51,739 bases of DNA from Ignavibacteria bacterium (GTDB taxonomy: Bacteria > Bacteroidota > Ignavibacteria > Tepidaquicellales > Tepidaquicellaceae): assembly GCA_019694675.1 (NCBI GenBank), contig JAIBBK010000104.1, forward strand, positions 1 to 51,739, read 5' to 3'. The notes beneath the pieces were generated by a model. The model saw nothing but the letters and a program-made list of their open reading frames with translations, ran no database searches and was not told where the DNA came from. Positions 41,294-51,238 of the stretch are shown here, in pieces. The position numbers and the translations under genes were made by a program. Position 1 is the first letter of the stretch. Each line of letters starts with the position of its first letter.

Positions 41294-44200
41294 TTGGAGT
41301 TCATACATCTTCATAACCACAGCCATTTTTCATTGCTGGATGCGATATCAACAATTGACGGGCTTGTAAATGCCGCGGCGGAATTCAAAATGCCTGCAGT
41401 GGCTCTTACCGACCACGGTGTGATGTACGGCATAATGGAATTCTACAAAAAAGCAAAACAGGCAAACGTAAAACCTATCGTCGGCTGTGAAGTGTATGTA
41501 GCTCAATCGGGAACCCGTTTTGACAAGGGAAAGAAGTTCATGTCGAGAACCACCGAAGATTTTGACGACGAGCCCGACAATTCGGACGGACTGGTTTCAT
41601 CCAACATAAACTACGCACACCTCATACTGCTAGCAAAGAATGAAACAGGCTACAGGAATCTCATCAAGCTCACATCAGCCGGCCACACTGAGGGATATTA
41701 TTATAAGCCGAGAATAGATCTGGATGTTCTTAACACATACAGGGAAGGCCTTGTCGCTACCTCGGCTTGCGCAGGCGGCGTGATCTCATGCTACATTACG
41801 CGCGGCGACATGAAGACAGCGGAGAAGATGACGGGAGTTTATAAGGACATTTTCGGAGAGGATTTTTATCTGGAGATTCAGGACCACGGCATTGAAGCTG
41901 AAAGGAAAGTGATGAATGAGATGCCGGGACTGGCTAAGAAGTTCGGACTCAGGCTTATAGCAACGAATGATGTTCATTACATAAAGAAAGAACATGCAAT
42001 AGCTCACAACATTTACCTGAACATCAGCGCAAAGCAGTCTGCCAAGTCGTTCAGGAACGGCGATGAGCCGGATGTTCTTACAAATCTCCGTTACGGAACC
42101 GATCAGATATACTTCAAGTCTGCCGAAGAGATGTGCAGACTGTTCAGAGACTTCCCCGAAGCCATTCGGTCAACCCTGGAGGTTGCAGAGAAATGCAATC
42201 TTGAACTTGACACCTCGGCAAATTACATGCCCAATTTCGTGATCCCGGAAAAGGAAAAATCAAAGCTGACATATGATGAATACCTGAGAATACTTTCCTT
42301 TGAGGGACTGAAGAAGAGATTCACGGAGATTCCTTCAGGCGCGGAAGAGAGGCTTGAGTATGAGCTCGGTATAATCAAGCGGATGAATTTCTCGGGATAC
42401 TTCCTCATAGTGCAGGATTTCATAAGCTATGCAAGGAGCAGGGGAATACTCGTAGGACCCGGAAGAGGCAGTGCCGCCGGAAGCCTTGTCTGTTACTGCA
42501 TTGGCATTACGGATGTTGACCCGCTCGCGTATGACCTGCTCTTTGAAAGGTTCCTGAATCCGGAAAGGATATCAATGCCTGACATAGACATTGATTTTCA
42601 GGACGACCGAAGAGATGAAGTGATACAGTATGCAAAGGAAAAATACGGTGAAGATTCAGTTGCTCAGATAATTACATTCAACCGGCTTGCCCCGAGGGGC
42701 GTTCTGAAAGACGTAGGGAGAGTTCTCAATTTTCCGTTCCAGGAGATCAATGACCTGACCAAGACAATTCCCATACTCTTTGGCAAGGTGAAGAAGCTGA
42801 AAGAGTGCATGGCGGATGAGGAGGATTTCAGGAACTACTTCAGATCGGGAGATGCGGCGCAGAAAGAGGAAAGAAAGAGACTGTATGAGATCTGCCTGAC
42901 TCTTGAGAACCTCAACAAGAACTCATCCATTCATGCTTCCGGCGTTGTGATAGCTCCGGGAAATGTGACTGACTACGTTCCGCTGTCCAAGGTCACCGGC
43001 GAAGACAACGTATTCTGCACGCAGTATGACATGAATCAGCTGGAGGATGCCGGACTGATCAAGATAGACTTTCTCGGCCTGAAGGAACTCAAGGTGATTG
43101 GCAAGACGCTTAAGCTGGTGAATGAAAAGTACGGTACAGACCTTTCAACAGACAAGATACCTCTTGATGACCCGAAGACTTACGAGCTGTTCTCTTCCGG
43201 TTCAACTGTCGGAATATTTCAGTTCTCAAAGAGCAAGATGCGCGAGTACCTTTCCAAGCTGAAACCGAAAGACATCAACGACCTTGCGGCGATGAACGCG
43301 CTTTACAGGCCGGGGCCGATGAAGCTGATCCCCGATTTCATTGACAAGCGAAACGGAAAGAAGCCGATCACGTATCTTCATCCCCTTATGGAAACAACTC
43401 TGAAGAGCACTTACGGGATCATTGTTTACCAGGAACAGGTGATGCAGATAGCACGGGACATCGCCGGATTCTCGCTTGCGCAGGCAGACAATATGAGAAA
43501 GGCCATGGGAAAGAAGATCAAGGAGAAGATGGTTCAGCTTGAGAAAGACTTTGTAAACGGGGCAATTGCCAACAATGTGGCAAAGAAGACCGCCTCGGAT
43601 ATCTTTGCCCTTATAATTGACTTTGCCGATTACGGATTCAACAAGTCGCACGGTGTTGCATACTCAATACTTGCATTCTACACTGCATATCTCAAGACGC
43701 ATTATCCGCTTGAGTTCCTTGCCACATCAATGGAATGCAGGAAAGACGACGATTCCGAGCTTCAGCAGCTTGCCAACGAGTGCCGGAAGATGAAGATCGA
43801 ACTGCGCGCTCCAGATGTGAACGAGAGCATGATGGGATTCACCGTGAGATACGGAGATAACGGAGGTGCCGTGATCTACGGACTAAGCGCCATCAAGAAT
43901 GTCGGTGAGAAGGCATCTCAGAGCATAATTGACGAAAGGGAAAAGAGCGGAAAGTTCCGCGGTTTCGTTGACTTCCTGAAGAGGGTGGATCTCAGGCTTG
44001 TCAACAAAAAGGCAATTGAAGGACTTATCTTTGCGGGAGCATTTGACTCGATTGACAGGAACAGGAACAAGCTCTTTCTTAACCTGGAGCGTGCAACTCT
44101 TTATGCACAGAGATACAACGACACACATGAAGCCAAAGGCCAGGAAGGACTTTTCGGACCGCAGGATGACAGCCCGTCCGGCGAGAGCATGATAATCACA

Positions 44201-44854
44201 AACTATGACGATATGCCCGAAAGCGAGAGATTCAATCGCGAGAAGGCGGCGATCGGCTTTTACATAACAGGGCATCCGCTGGCCGTTTACGAAAAGGAGC
44301 TATCGAACCTGATTGACCTGAACTTCGGTGATGATCCGGCTGAGATCGATTTCAACCGCGTGAAGACAGCCACCATGTGCGGAGTGATAAGCGATCTTCA
44401 GACGAAAGTCTCAAGAAAAGGAAACAAGTTTGTCGTTTTCAATCTCATTGATATGTCAGGCTCAGGAGAATGCATTGCTTTCGGCAAGCTTTTTGAGGCA
44501 AAGCAGAGCCTTTTCCAGAATGACCGGCTCGTGGGAGTGCGCGGAGTTCCCGAAGAGAACGGAGACAAGCTCAAGCTTACGGTGGAGGAGATCTACGGAA
44601 TTGACACATTCATTGAAATGTATGCAAAGAACCTGGTGATCAACATTAACGGTAACTTAAGGGACATTTCAGAGCTGGGAACAATAAAGGACCTGGTTGA
44701 AAAGCACCCCGGCAGTACGAAAGTCTTCTTTGCGCTTCACGAAAACGGGGGCGTAAAGACCTTCATCTCAAGGGAGTTTAAGGTGAGGGTATGCAGGGAG
44801 CTAATTTCAAACTTGAAAAATATAGTTGGGGAAAATAACTTAACGCTGAACTAA
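41294..44854 (+). CDS. dnaE: DNA polymerase III, alpha subunit (DnaE)
   Basis: The replicative polymerase chain, 1186 residues. It starts with the PHP domain (FIHLHNHSHFSLLDAISTID) that may keep metal-binding residues. The palm follows, with GPGRGSAAGSLVCYCIGITD and the catalytic PDIDIDFQDDRRDEVIQYAK, then FNKSHGVAYS-type fingers. The C-terminus has the helix-hairpin-helix and OB regions (TATMCGVISDLQTKVSRKGN). The length is usual for DnaE1. Start is TTG 41294, directly at the conserved N-terminus; no ATG fits better. Thioredoxin follows 45 bases later on the same strand. Confidence 0.96.
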   Translation: MEFIHLHNHSHFSLLDAISTIDGLVNAAAEFKMPAVALTDHGVMYGIMEFYKKAKQANVKPIVGCEVYVAQSGTRFDKGKKFMSRTTEDFDDEPDNSDGLVSSNINYAHLILLAKNETGYRNLIKLTSAGHTEGYYYKPRIDLDVLNTYREGLVATSACAGGVISCYITRGDMKTAEKMTGVYKDIFGEDFYLEIQDHGIEAERKVMNEMPGLAKKFGLRLIATNDVHYIKKEHAIAHNIYLNISAKQSAKSFRNGDEPDVLTNLRYGTDQIYFKSAEEMCRLFRDFPEAIRSTLEVAEKCNLELDTSANYMPNFVIPEKEKSKLTYDEYLRILSFEGLKKRFTEIPSGAEERLEYELGIIKRMNFSGYFLIVQDFISYARSRGILVGPGRGSAAGSLVCYCIGITDVDPLAYDLLFERFLNPERISMPDIDIDFQDDRRDEVIQYAKEKYGEDSVAQIITFNRLAPRGVLKDVGRVLNFPFQEINDLTKTIPILFGKVKKLKECMADEEDFRNYFRSGDAAQKEERKRLYEICLTLENLNKNSSIHASGVVIAPGNVTDYVPLSKVTGEDNVFCTQYDMNQLEDAGLIKIDFLGLKELKVIGKTLKLVNEKYGTDLSTDKIPLDDPKTYELFSSGSTVGIFQFSKSKMREYLSKLKPKDINDLAAMNALYRPGPMKLIPDFIDKRNGKKPITYLHPLMETTLKSTYGIIVYQEQVMQIARDIAGFSLAQADNMRKAMGKKIKEKMVQLEKDFVNGAIANNVAKKTASDIFALIIDFADYGFNKSHGVAYSILAFYTAYLKTHYPLEFLATSMECRKDDDSELQQLANECRKMKIELRAPDVNESMMGFTVRYGDNGGAVIYGLSAIKNVGEKASQSIIDEREKSGKFRGFVDFLKRVDLRLVNKKAIEGLIFAGAFDSIDRNRNKLFLNLERATLYAQRYNDTHEAKGQEGLFGPQDDSPSGESMIITNYDDMPESERFNREKAAIGFYITGHPLAVYEKELSNLIDLNFGDDPAEIDFNRVKTATMCGVISDLQTKVSRKGNKFVVFNLIDMSGSGECIAFGKLFEAKQSLFQNDRLVGVRGVPEENGDKLKLTVEEIYGIDTFIEMYAKNLVININGNLRDISELGTIKDLVEKHPGSTKVFFALHENGGVKTFISREFKVRVCRELISNLKNIVGENNLTLN

Positions 44855-44899
44855 TTCAATTTCCGAATAGCTAACATAAAAACCGAAAGGAATATCCAG

Positions 44900-45235
44900 A
44901 TGTCCACAGTCGAAATAACAGACGCCAACTTTGAAAGCGAAGTGATAAACTCAGATGTACCTGTGCTCATAGATTTCTGGGCAGTATGGTGCGGGCCCTG
45001 CAAGCTCATTGCCCCGGCAGTAGAGGAAGTGGCGGAAGAATTCAAAGGCAAAGTAAAAGTCGGCAAGCTTGATGTTGACAATAACCCGGCAGTTGCAACA
45101 AAATACGGGATCCGAAGCATTCCCACATTGCTTTTGTTCAAGGGCGGCAAGATAGTAGATCAGATCGTCGGAGCCGTTCCTAAATCAGCGATCACGCAAA
45201 AGCTGAACACGCATCTTGAGCAGACTGTCAGCTGA
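44900..45235 (+). CDS. trxA: Thioredoxin
   Basis: A 111-residue cytoplasmic thiol-disulfide carrier. The active site is WC31GPC34K (FWAVWCGPCKLIAPA), and YGIRSIPTLLLFKGGKIVDQ contains the cis-proline. No signal peptide is present. AAAGGA about 9 bases upstream is a plausible ribosome binding site. It lies just after dnaE and ends in a terminator at 45261. Confidence 0.95.
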   Translation: MSTVEITDANFESEVINSDVPVLIDFWAVWCGPCKLIAPAVEEVAEEFKGKVKVGKLDVDNNPAVATKYGIRSIPTLLLFKGGKIVDQIVGAVPKSAITQKLNTHLEQTVS

Positions 45236-45260
45236 CAGTTCACAATTCTGATTTTACTGA

Positions 45261-45302
45261 TCAGGGTCCTCCTGCCAAGCGGAAGGATCCTGATTCTGTT
45301 TT
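45261..45302 (+). terminator. Terminator after trxA
   Basis: TCAGGGTCCT (45261-45270) and AGGATCCTGA (45284-45293) form a 10-bp stem with one G-U pair, followed by TTCTGTTTT. Confidence 0.75.
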
Positions 45303-45325
45303 ATTAACGCTTTGACAACAATCAA

Positions 45326-46024
45326 ATGATAACCAGATACTTCCTTTGCATTACCGGAGCCTTTGTGCTGCTTTTCTCATCATGTGATAAGAAAGAAGAG
45401 ACAGCCCAGACTCAGAAACAGAATTCAGGCGTTTCGGAGAACAGTCAGCCCAAGACCTCTGCAAGCGGTGACAGGAGTTCCATCACATACCAGCTGACTG
45501 GTGTAACAAACGGAACCATGACGATCTACAGAAACGGAAATGAACTCAAGCAGGTAATTGAATCCGATATGATGGGACTCAAGAGCAAGAATGAAGTATA
45601 TGTAAAGGGAGGATTCGTTTATCTTATTACTGAGATCAACGGAAAAAAACTGCCGATGAAGACCTCACTGGATGAATACAACAGCAGGAAGCTTACGGGA
45701 GAGACCATTGCCAATGCGGCTGAATTTGAGAAGATGCTCGCAGGCAAGAAGGTAACAGGGAACGAATCAATTCTGGGGCGTGACTGCGAGATATATGAAA
45801 TGGGAAACAATGTATTTCTCAGCATTGCAGACAAGAAGCACATCATGAAGATCAAATCACCGGAACTCCTTGCAGTTGCAACGGAGATCTCGCCTCTGCC
45901 TGACAATTCGGATGGCATATTCGAACTTCCTGCCGGAATGGAATTCAAATTATTCAATCCCAAAGCCAATCAGCCCAAAGAGAGCCTTGATTCCGCTGTT
46001 AAGAAAGAGGCAGTGAAGAAGTGA
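45326..46024 (+). CDS. Lipoprotein of unknown function
   Basis: A 232-residue predicted lipoprotein: MITRYFLCITGAFVLLFSSC ends in a lipobox-like LFSSC, so the Cys at residue 20 should carry lipid. A charged, Gln/Ser-rich linker (DKKEETAQTQKQNSGVSENS) precedes a compact beta-rich domain from about residue 55 with TYQLTGVTNGTMTIYRNGNE and GRDCEIYEMGN. The fold is reminiscent of DUF4412-like periplasmic proteins but the match is weak. The stop TGA (46022-46024) is directly adjacent to the opposing yjbQ stop, forming TGATCA. Confidence 0.6.
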   Translation: MITRYFLCITGAFVLLFSSCDKKEETAQTQKQNSGVSENSQPKTSASGDRSSITYQLTGVTNGTMTIYRNGNELKQVIESDMMGLKSKNEVYVKGGFVYLITEINGKKLPMKTSLDEYNSRKLTGETIANAAEFEKMLAGKKVTGNESILGRDCEIYEMGNNVFLSIADKKHIMKIKSPELLAVATEISPLPDNSDGIFELPAGMEFKLFNPKANQPKESLDSAVKKEAVKK

Positions 46025-46441
46025 TCAGTCGCCGATGATCTTGATCAGCACTCGCTTTCTCCGCTTGCCGTCAAATTCACCGTAAAAGATCTGCTCCCAC
46101 GGGCCGAGGTCGAGCTTACCGGCTGTTACCGCGACCACAACTTCCCTTCCCATAATGGTGCGCTTGAGATGCGCATCCGCATTGTCTTCATAGCCGTTGT
46201 GCCTGTACTGTCCGTGCGGCTTTTCCGGTGCAAGCTTCTCCAGCCACTTTTCGAAATCCTCATGAAGACCTGATTCATCATCATTTATAAAGACGCTTGC
46301 CGTAATGTGCATTGCATTGCAGAGAAGCAGGCCTTCGGTAATTCCGCTTTGTGACAAGCAATCTTCCACTTCCGGAGTGATGTTGATCAGTTGCCTTCTT
46401 ACGGGCGTCTCAAACCAAAGCTCTTTTCTGTAGCTTCTCAT
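46025..46441 (-). CDS. YjbQ (UPF0047) secondary thiamine-phosphate synthase-like protein
   Basis: A 138-residue protein of the YjbQ/UPF0047 family. The signature [16 protein letters not shown] and the [12 protein letters not shown] block match its metal-binding pocket. Family members show weak thiamine phosphate synthase activity in vitro and can rescue thiE mutants, but the true role is unclear. The start ATG (46441) shares one base with the upstream TGA, giving TGATG, so translation is probably coupled to the propeller gene. No thiamine genes lie nearby. Confidence 0.88.
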   Translation of the reverse strand: MRSYRKELWFETPVRRQLINITPEVEDCLSQSGITEGLLLCNAMHITASVFINDDESGLHEDFEKWLEKLAPEKPHGQYRHNGYEDNADAHLKRTIMGREVVVAVTAGKLDLGPWEQIFYGEFDGKRRKRVLIKIIGD

Positions 46442-47484
46442 CAGAATTCATTATTGAATTTATACATTATCGGGATTTCCTTTTTGAAGTTGAACTCCTC
46501 TTCCACTCCAAGCAGTTTTCGCTGAGCAAGGTCAGGCCTGTAAAATGCAAGCCACGGATCAATTGCAACATAGAATGAACCCTTGTCATCCATTGTCAAA
46601 GACTCCGGAGCGATGCCGGGTATGTTTGTAATGTCCCTGAAGCCGGGCACGCCAAGTTCGAGCGCTTTCCTCTCTGACGACACGATTTTATGATCTTCAT
46701 CAAACTTCAGCAGGAACATGATCCTTCTGTTCCTGTCAATGCCGTAAAGCGTGCGGTCATCGGCGGCATACAGTCCGCTAATTGACGAGATCTCATGTTC
46801 CCTGGTTGAAATCGTTTTGACTGATCCCGATGCCCTGTCAATTATGTACAGAAACGTACTGTCAGTGAACTGCTCATTGTCTTTCTGGTAATTCTCAAGG
46901 CCTATGTAGAAGAAATCCTTCGTTGCAGAAAATCCCTCAAAGCCAATATTGTCAAACGTGAATTTGTAAACCTCAGCCGGCAGTGTGAGTCTTCTGACAG
47001 TAAGAAGCGTGTCAAACGAAGAGATGTCCCTGTTAAAAGTGAGTTCATAGATGCCTTCCTTCTGCCTGTATATCATCGGGTCGTTTGAACTGTACTCGTG
47101 CCCTTCAATGGACAGCAGTATCCGGTTACTGCTGGGGTCATACATGATCTCTTCCATATCGGTCTTCTTGAACTTTGCGAAGAGGTCCCTTATCTGCTGT
47201 GAGTATTCCACGGGATAGATTCTTACGCGCGGCTTATTTCCTGATTCGTCAATCTCGAGCCTGTTTATTACGCCAATGTCGTCGCAGGAGATGAACCTTT
47301 TCAGATTGCCGTCCGACCCCGTAAAGCACAGTCCGGATGTTTGCCGCGTCTGATTGCCGGCACTGTCTTTGAGCCACACGGGATAATTGCCGGCAGGCTT
47401 CATGACAGGGAGATTGGAAAAGTAGAAGCGAACGAACAACAATATCGCGACAAGGGGAAGAAACACTCTGATCATGTTTTTCAT
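46441..47484 (-). CDS. Phytase-like/SdiA-regulated-type beta-propeller protein, exported
   Basis: A 347-residue protein with an N-terminal signal or membrane anchor ([20 protein letters not shown]). The remainder is a run of propeller strands with [40 protein letters not shown] and [20 protein letters not shown]. These resemble the 'esterase-like phytase' and SdiA-regulated propellers, in which Asn/Asp/Glu residues bind calcium. True phytase activity cannot be inferred. It is translated just before yjbQ with an overlapping TGATG. Confidence 0.6.
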   Translation of the reverse strand: MKNMIRVFLPLVAILLFVRFYFSNLPVMKPAGNYPVWLKDSAGNQTRQTSGLCFTGSDGNLKRFISCDDIGVINRLEIDESGNKPRVRIYPVEYSQQIRDLFAKFKKTDMEEIMYDPSSNRILLSIEGHEYSSNDPMIYRQKEGIYELTFNRDISSFDTLLTVRRLTLPAEVYKFTFDNIGFEGFSATKDFFYIGLENYQKDNEQFTDSTFLYIIDRASGSVKTISTREHEISSISGLYAADDRTLYGIDRNRRIMFLLKFDEDHKIVSSERKALELGVPGFRDITNIPGIAPESLTMDDKGSFYVAIDPWLAFYRPDLAQRKLLGVEEEFNFKKEIPIMYKFNNEF

Positions 47485-47552
47485 ATTACTAATCTGTAAG
47501 CAAACAGAATACCCGGAAACTCAGTTGAAGTTCCCAATTTCAATGCCCTGCC

Positions 47553-47591
47553 GTAAGAAACGCCGGAAGCGGCACACGAAGTCCGCTTCCG
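47553..47591 (-). terminator. Hairpin after the 955-residue T9SS gene
   Basis: CGGAAGCGG (47564-47572) and CCGCTTCCG (47583-47591) form a perfect 9-bp stem with a 10-base loop, 54 bases past the stop at 47646. On the minus strand it is followed by GCGTTTCTTAC, a weak T-run. Confidence 0.55.
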
Positions 47592-47645
47592 AAGATCTTC
47601 AGTCCGTAATTGAAACAGCAGATGTTTGCAGTCAAAGGCACAACA

Positions 47646-50513
47646 TCACTTGATCAATACAAACTTCCTGACCGCAAAGAAATCTCCCGCCTTCAGTGAA
47701 TAATAATAGACTCCGGAAGGAAGTCCGTTTCCGCTGAACTCATACCTGTATGAACCCGCGCCGGTAAACCCTTCGTGAATTGTCCTCACTTCCCTGCCGA
47801 GGGCATCGAAAACCTTGAGAGTTGCCGCGCCGGATGTCTTCATGTCAAACTCGATGATCGTTGACGGGTTGAAGGGGTTCGGATAGTTCTGCTTCAGGGA
47901 GTACTCAGATGGAATTGTCTGCCCGATCTGATTTATTCCCACCACTTCCGGAGATATTGCTATGCCGTTGATCCCCGAATAACCTGTGTTGGTTCCTATA
48001 ACAGTCGAATTTCCTGAAGTTGTATCAATCCTCAAGAGCTTGTTGACAGCCACTCCGATGCCGCTTATGCCATAAAGTGATCCGCTCCTTGCAAATGCAA
48101 TATCCGGATTCGGAGAGTTGTTTGTATTTCCAACAAGCTGTGACGAGCCGTTTTGCTTGTTGATGCGGTAAACACCGCCCGAAGAAGCAATTCCCCAGAG
48201 TTCACGGCTAACGGGGTTTACGGAGATCCCAAACAGTGATGAAATGCCTGTATTGCCCACATAGTCGGTGTCTCCTGAATTCAGGTAATACCTGAACAGC
48301 CTGCCGTCCGTTGATGCGCAGTAAAGATCGTCATTCAGGTCAAATGCGATTCCTCTTAAATTCGGCGCCGGAATGTTTGCCAGGAAATATGCATCTCCTT
48401 CGGATGCATTTACTCTGTAAAGCTGAGTGATCTGAGAAGCTGAGACAACCGCATAGATCTGATTTGTTGACGGCCTGATGCTGACGCCGTTGAACTGATT
48501 CACGCCCGTAAGTCCGACAGAAGATGCTGAGCCGGTTGCCGGGTCAATCCTGAGCAGTGCACCCGATGACACGGCGCCCGTTACAGCATAGATCTGCTGT
48601 GCCTGTACCGGATTGACAGCATACCCTTTTCCTCTGAGTCCTATGTAGAAGTTCGGAACGGATGCATCGTTGCTCGCAATTCTGATCGAATCACTTCGTG
48701 TGCCGGCAGTTGTCGGTTTGAACAATATTTTCAAGATTGCGGAATCATTGAACGGAAGGCTTGCCGGCAGTGGAGGAAGAGACACTATTCTGAAATCAGA
48801 TGCCGAAGACTGCACTGAGTTCAGAACAAGATTTGTGTTTCCGTAATTTCTGAGAACAACTGTCTGCGTGTCGCTTGCTGTATTCACCTCAATGTTACCA
48901 AACTTCAGAGTGTCCCTGTCGGAGAAGATCCTCGCTGACTGGTATGGAGCGATCCTTGTATTTCCGACCCACACTCCCCACATGTTCTGAAGATCGGCAT
49001 ATTCTGTCATGATCCAGAAGTCCTCTTCATTTGAAGGGTCAAGCCATGTTCCCATATAGTCACCCCATCTGTTGCTTTGGCCGGTATTGATATAGGTCCC
49101 CTTTCCCGGCTGAAGCAGTGAAGATGGATTGAAGAAGTTGGGCGGATCGTCAGAAGCCCTGGATGTAAATCCTGCACCGATGTATTCGGTGGTTGCGGAT
49201 CTTGAGAAAGAGATCATAATATTCTCATTCCTGTCAACGCTCAGGGCCGGGAATGAATAGAAGAATCCCGGCGCGCCGAAAGTGATATCCTGAACGGCAG
49301 TGTTTGTTGAGACATTGAACTTGTAGTATTTTACAGCCGCGTAAGAATTTTCATATCTAACCGCATGCACGGCAAACAAGTGACCGTTTCTGAATACGGG
49401 TTCATTTCTGAATGCGGACGATCCTCCAGAAGTTATTGTCGCTGATGTTCCAAGTTGACCTGAAGGAGGCGGTGCGGAATACTGTACCACAGGGACTGCA
49501 ACTCCTGTCATTGAAGGATTTGTGAGCGGATTGATCATTTTGTAAAGTGAAACATAAGTTCCCCCGCTGTTCGAATTGCACAGGAAGTAATACTCGCCGG
49601 GATTTCCGTAAATTATCGAAGGCCGTATTCCGAAATTGATTCCCTGATTGCTTGCATCCCTGATATCCCAAAGGTCAAACCAGGTGACCGGGCCGCCGGT
49701 GTTTGCATACAGCTGTGACTTATTGAAGACCCTGATGGTGGAATATCTGAAGTTGCTGTTAGACAAAGTAAAACCGTTTCCTGTAATGTAGATCGCATTT
49801 GCATCGTAACCGACTCCCTGATAATCTCTCCAGAGATCTTCGGGCGTATTTCCGTTGAGGTCGGTCCTCATGGCGAAATTATACCATGTGCCAAGCGGAA
49901 TGGAATCGTCGGATATTGAAATTACGTCGTATGCAAGCGGGCCTATCGGAGGTGTGATCCATGACATTATCCACCTTTTTGAGAAGTGGTCATAAAGCAC
50001 TTTGGGGTCTGAAACAGTTCCGCCGATCCCGAGCCCCAGCGACGCAAGCCAGGATGAGGCAGAGATCGTCTTCAGCACATTGCCGTTCTTATCCCATATT
50101 CTGAAAGTCGAATTCACTCCGCCGACTATATGCGTTGGACCCGCGGCAATTGAAGCATCAGGAGGAATGAAGTTTGTTCTGGGTACTCCCGGGAAATTCT
50201 TAAGAAGGATGTTTGCAGAATTGTCCCCGCCGGTCATGGAGTTTGCATCAAGGACAAAATTGGATCCTTTCGGACCTGTCGGCTCGATCTTGTTTTTGTA
50301 AGGCGGAAGTTCCTGAAAACCGTATTCGTTTTGCATCCCCTTAACAATGAACGGTCCGCCTGAAACTACTGGCGGCTCGTCTGTGAAGTTGTCTGTTGAA
50401 ACCGCAACACCGCCTGTGATTGAACCTGCGGCAGGACCCTGATAAAGCTGTGCGAAAGAAATGCCTGAGTGTGAAAGCAGGAGAACGGCAAGAACCAATA
50501 TTGTCCTGATCAA
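47646..50513 (-). CDS. Large T9SS-exported protein with propeller and choice-of-anchor D-like domain
   Basis: A 955-residue exported protein starting at TTG 50513 with signal peptide MIRTILVLAVLLLSHSGISF. The first half (about 85-520) is a repeat-rich propeller-like region with PDASIAAGPTHIVGGVNSTF and WLDPSNEEDFWIMTEYADL. An Ig-like 'choice-of-anchor D' domain follows (RDTLKFGNIEVNTASDTQTV, with FKPTTAGTRSDSIRIASND). Next is a second propeller of about 40-residue repeats (QIYAVTGAVSSGALLRIDPA), then a type A T9SS sorting domain from LKQNYPNPFNPSTIIEFDMK to the end. It is probably surface anchored; an enzymatic or adhesive role cannot be told. Confidence 0.8.
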   Translation of the reverse strand: MIRTILVLAVLLLSHSGISFAQLYQGPAAGSITGGVAVSTDNFTDEPPVVSGGPFIVKGMQNEYGFQELPPYKNKIEPTGPKGSNFVLDANSMTGGDNSANILLKNFPGVPRTNFIPPDASIAAGPTHIVGGVNSTFRIWDKNGNVLKTISASSWLASLGLGIGGTVSDPKVLYDHFSKRWIMSWITPPIGPLAYDVISISDDSIPLGTWYNFAMRTDLNGNTPEDLWRDYQGVGYDANAIYITGNGFTLSNSNFRYSTIRVFNKSQLYANTGGPVTWFDLWDIRDASNQGINFGIRPSIIYGNPGEYYFLCNSNSGGTYVSLYKMINPLTNPSMTGVAVPVVQYSAPPPSGQLGTSATITSGGSSAFRNEPVFRNGHLFAVHAVRYENSYAAVKYYKFNVSTNTAVQDITFGAPGFFYSFPALSVDRNENIMISFSRSATTEYIGAGFTSRASDDPPNFFNPSSLLQPGKGTYINTGQSNRWGDYMGTWLDPSNEEDFWIMTEYADLQNMWGVWVGNTRIAPYQSARIFSDRDTLKFGNIEVNTASDTQTVVLRNYGNTNLVLNSVQSSASDFRIVSLPPLPASLPFNDSAILKILFKPTTAGTRSDSIRIASNDASVPNFYIGLRGKGYAVNPVQAQQIYAVTGAVSSGALLRIDPATGSASSVGLTGVNQFNGVSIRPSTNQIYAVVSASQITQLYRVNASEGDAYFLANIPAPNLRGIAFDLNDDLYCASTDGRLFRYYLNSGDTDYVGNTGISSLFGISVNPVSRELWGIASSGGVYRINKQNGSSQLVGNTNNSPNPDIAFARSGSLYGISGIGVAVNKLLRIDTTSGNSTVIGTNTGYSGINGIAISPEVVGINQIGQTIPSEYSLKQNYPNPFNPSTIIEFDMKTSGAATLKVFDALGREVRTIHEGFTGAGSYRYEFSGNGLPSGVYYYSLKAGDFFAVRKFVLIK

Positions 50514-50543
50514 TGTGTATGTGTTTTTTTGAATTTTGGATGG

Positions 50544-50551
50544 GAAATATA
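50544..50551 (-). promoter_or_regulatory. -7-like element upstream of the 955-residue T9SS gene
   Basis: TATATTTC (50551-50544, minus strand) is one mismatch from TAnnTTTG and lies about 30 bases upstream of the TTG start. No TTG is found at exactly the usual distance, so this is a weak prediction. Confidence 0.3.
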
Positions 50552-50683
50552 GAGATTCTGATCAAGGATTTAAATCTAAGTTGTGAGGACGGCACTGCTC
50601 GGTTCAAAGCCCTGAGGTTACGATTGCGGAGCAGGCGGGCGGTTTTCGGGAATCCTGAAGGCCGGTCAGCAATTTCCGCTGGA

Positions 50684-50714
50684 TTGTTAATGAGGGACTT
50701 AATTGGTATATTTC
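50684..50714 (+). promoter_or_regulatory. Candidate promoter of the peroxiredoxin-ribF genes
   Basis: TTG (50684-50686) and TATATTTC (50707-50714) are 20 bases apart, one mismatch from the Bacteroidota TTG-N(17-20)-TAnnTTTG pattern. The ATG of the peroxiredoxin lies 36 bases downstream. Confidence 0.45.
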
Positions 50715-50749
50715 AAGCTTGTAAAAACTGAAACTAATACCTTTATACA

Positions 50750-51238
50750 ATGTCCAAGATAAATGTTGGGGATAAAGCCCCGGATTTCACGCTGTTTTCA
50801 TTTTCGCATTCGGATCAGCCGGTTGAATACACTCTGAGTTCATTTGCCGGCAAAGACAACGTGCTTCTCGTTTTCTTTCCGATGGCCTTCACCGGAGTGT
50901 GTACCGATCAGAATTGCACAATATCCGACAGTCTGAGCGATTTTGACAAACTTAATGTAAAAGTATTCGGAATAAGCACAGACGGAACTTTTGTGCAGAA
51001 GGAGTTTGCCAAGACAAAGAACATTAAGTATCCACTGCTCAGCGATTTCAACAAGGAAGCAATTAACAAGTTTGACATAGTTCAGGAGACATTTACCCAC
51101 GGCATGAAGAACACCTCAAGAAGAGGCGTCTTTCTTATTGGAAAAGACGGCACTGTCAAGTACAAGGAGATAACGGAAAATCCCGGCGTTCAGGTCAATT
51201 TCGATAAGCTCAGGGAAGCCGTGAACAACCTGGGCTGA
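50750..51238 (+). CDS. Peroxiredoxin, AhpE/Tsa type
   Basis: A 162-residue thiol peroxidase. The peroxidatic Cys51 lies in FFPMAFTGVCTDQNC, matching PxxxTxxC, and a second Cys56 sits five residues on, as in some AhpE-like enzymes where it may resolve the disulfide. KVFGISTDGTFVQKEFAKTK and RRGVFLIGKDGTVKYKEI complete the fold. It is distinct from the Prx6 protein at 40080. The final TGA shares bases with the ATG of ribF (TGATG), so the two are translated together. Confidence 0.92.
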   Translation: MSKINVGDKAPDFTLFSFSHSDQPVEYTLSSFAGKDNVLLVFFPMAFTGVCTDQNCTISDSLSDFDKLNVKVFGISTDGTFVQKEFAKTKNIKYPLLSDFNKEAINKFDIVQETFTHGMKNTSRRGVFLIGKDGTVKYKEITENPGVQVNFDKLREAVNNLG

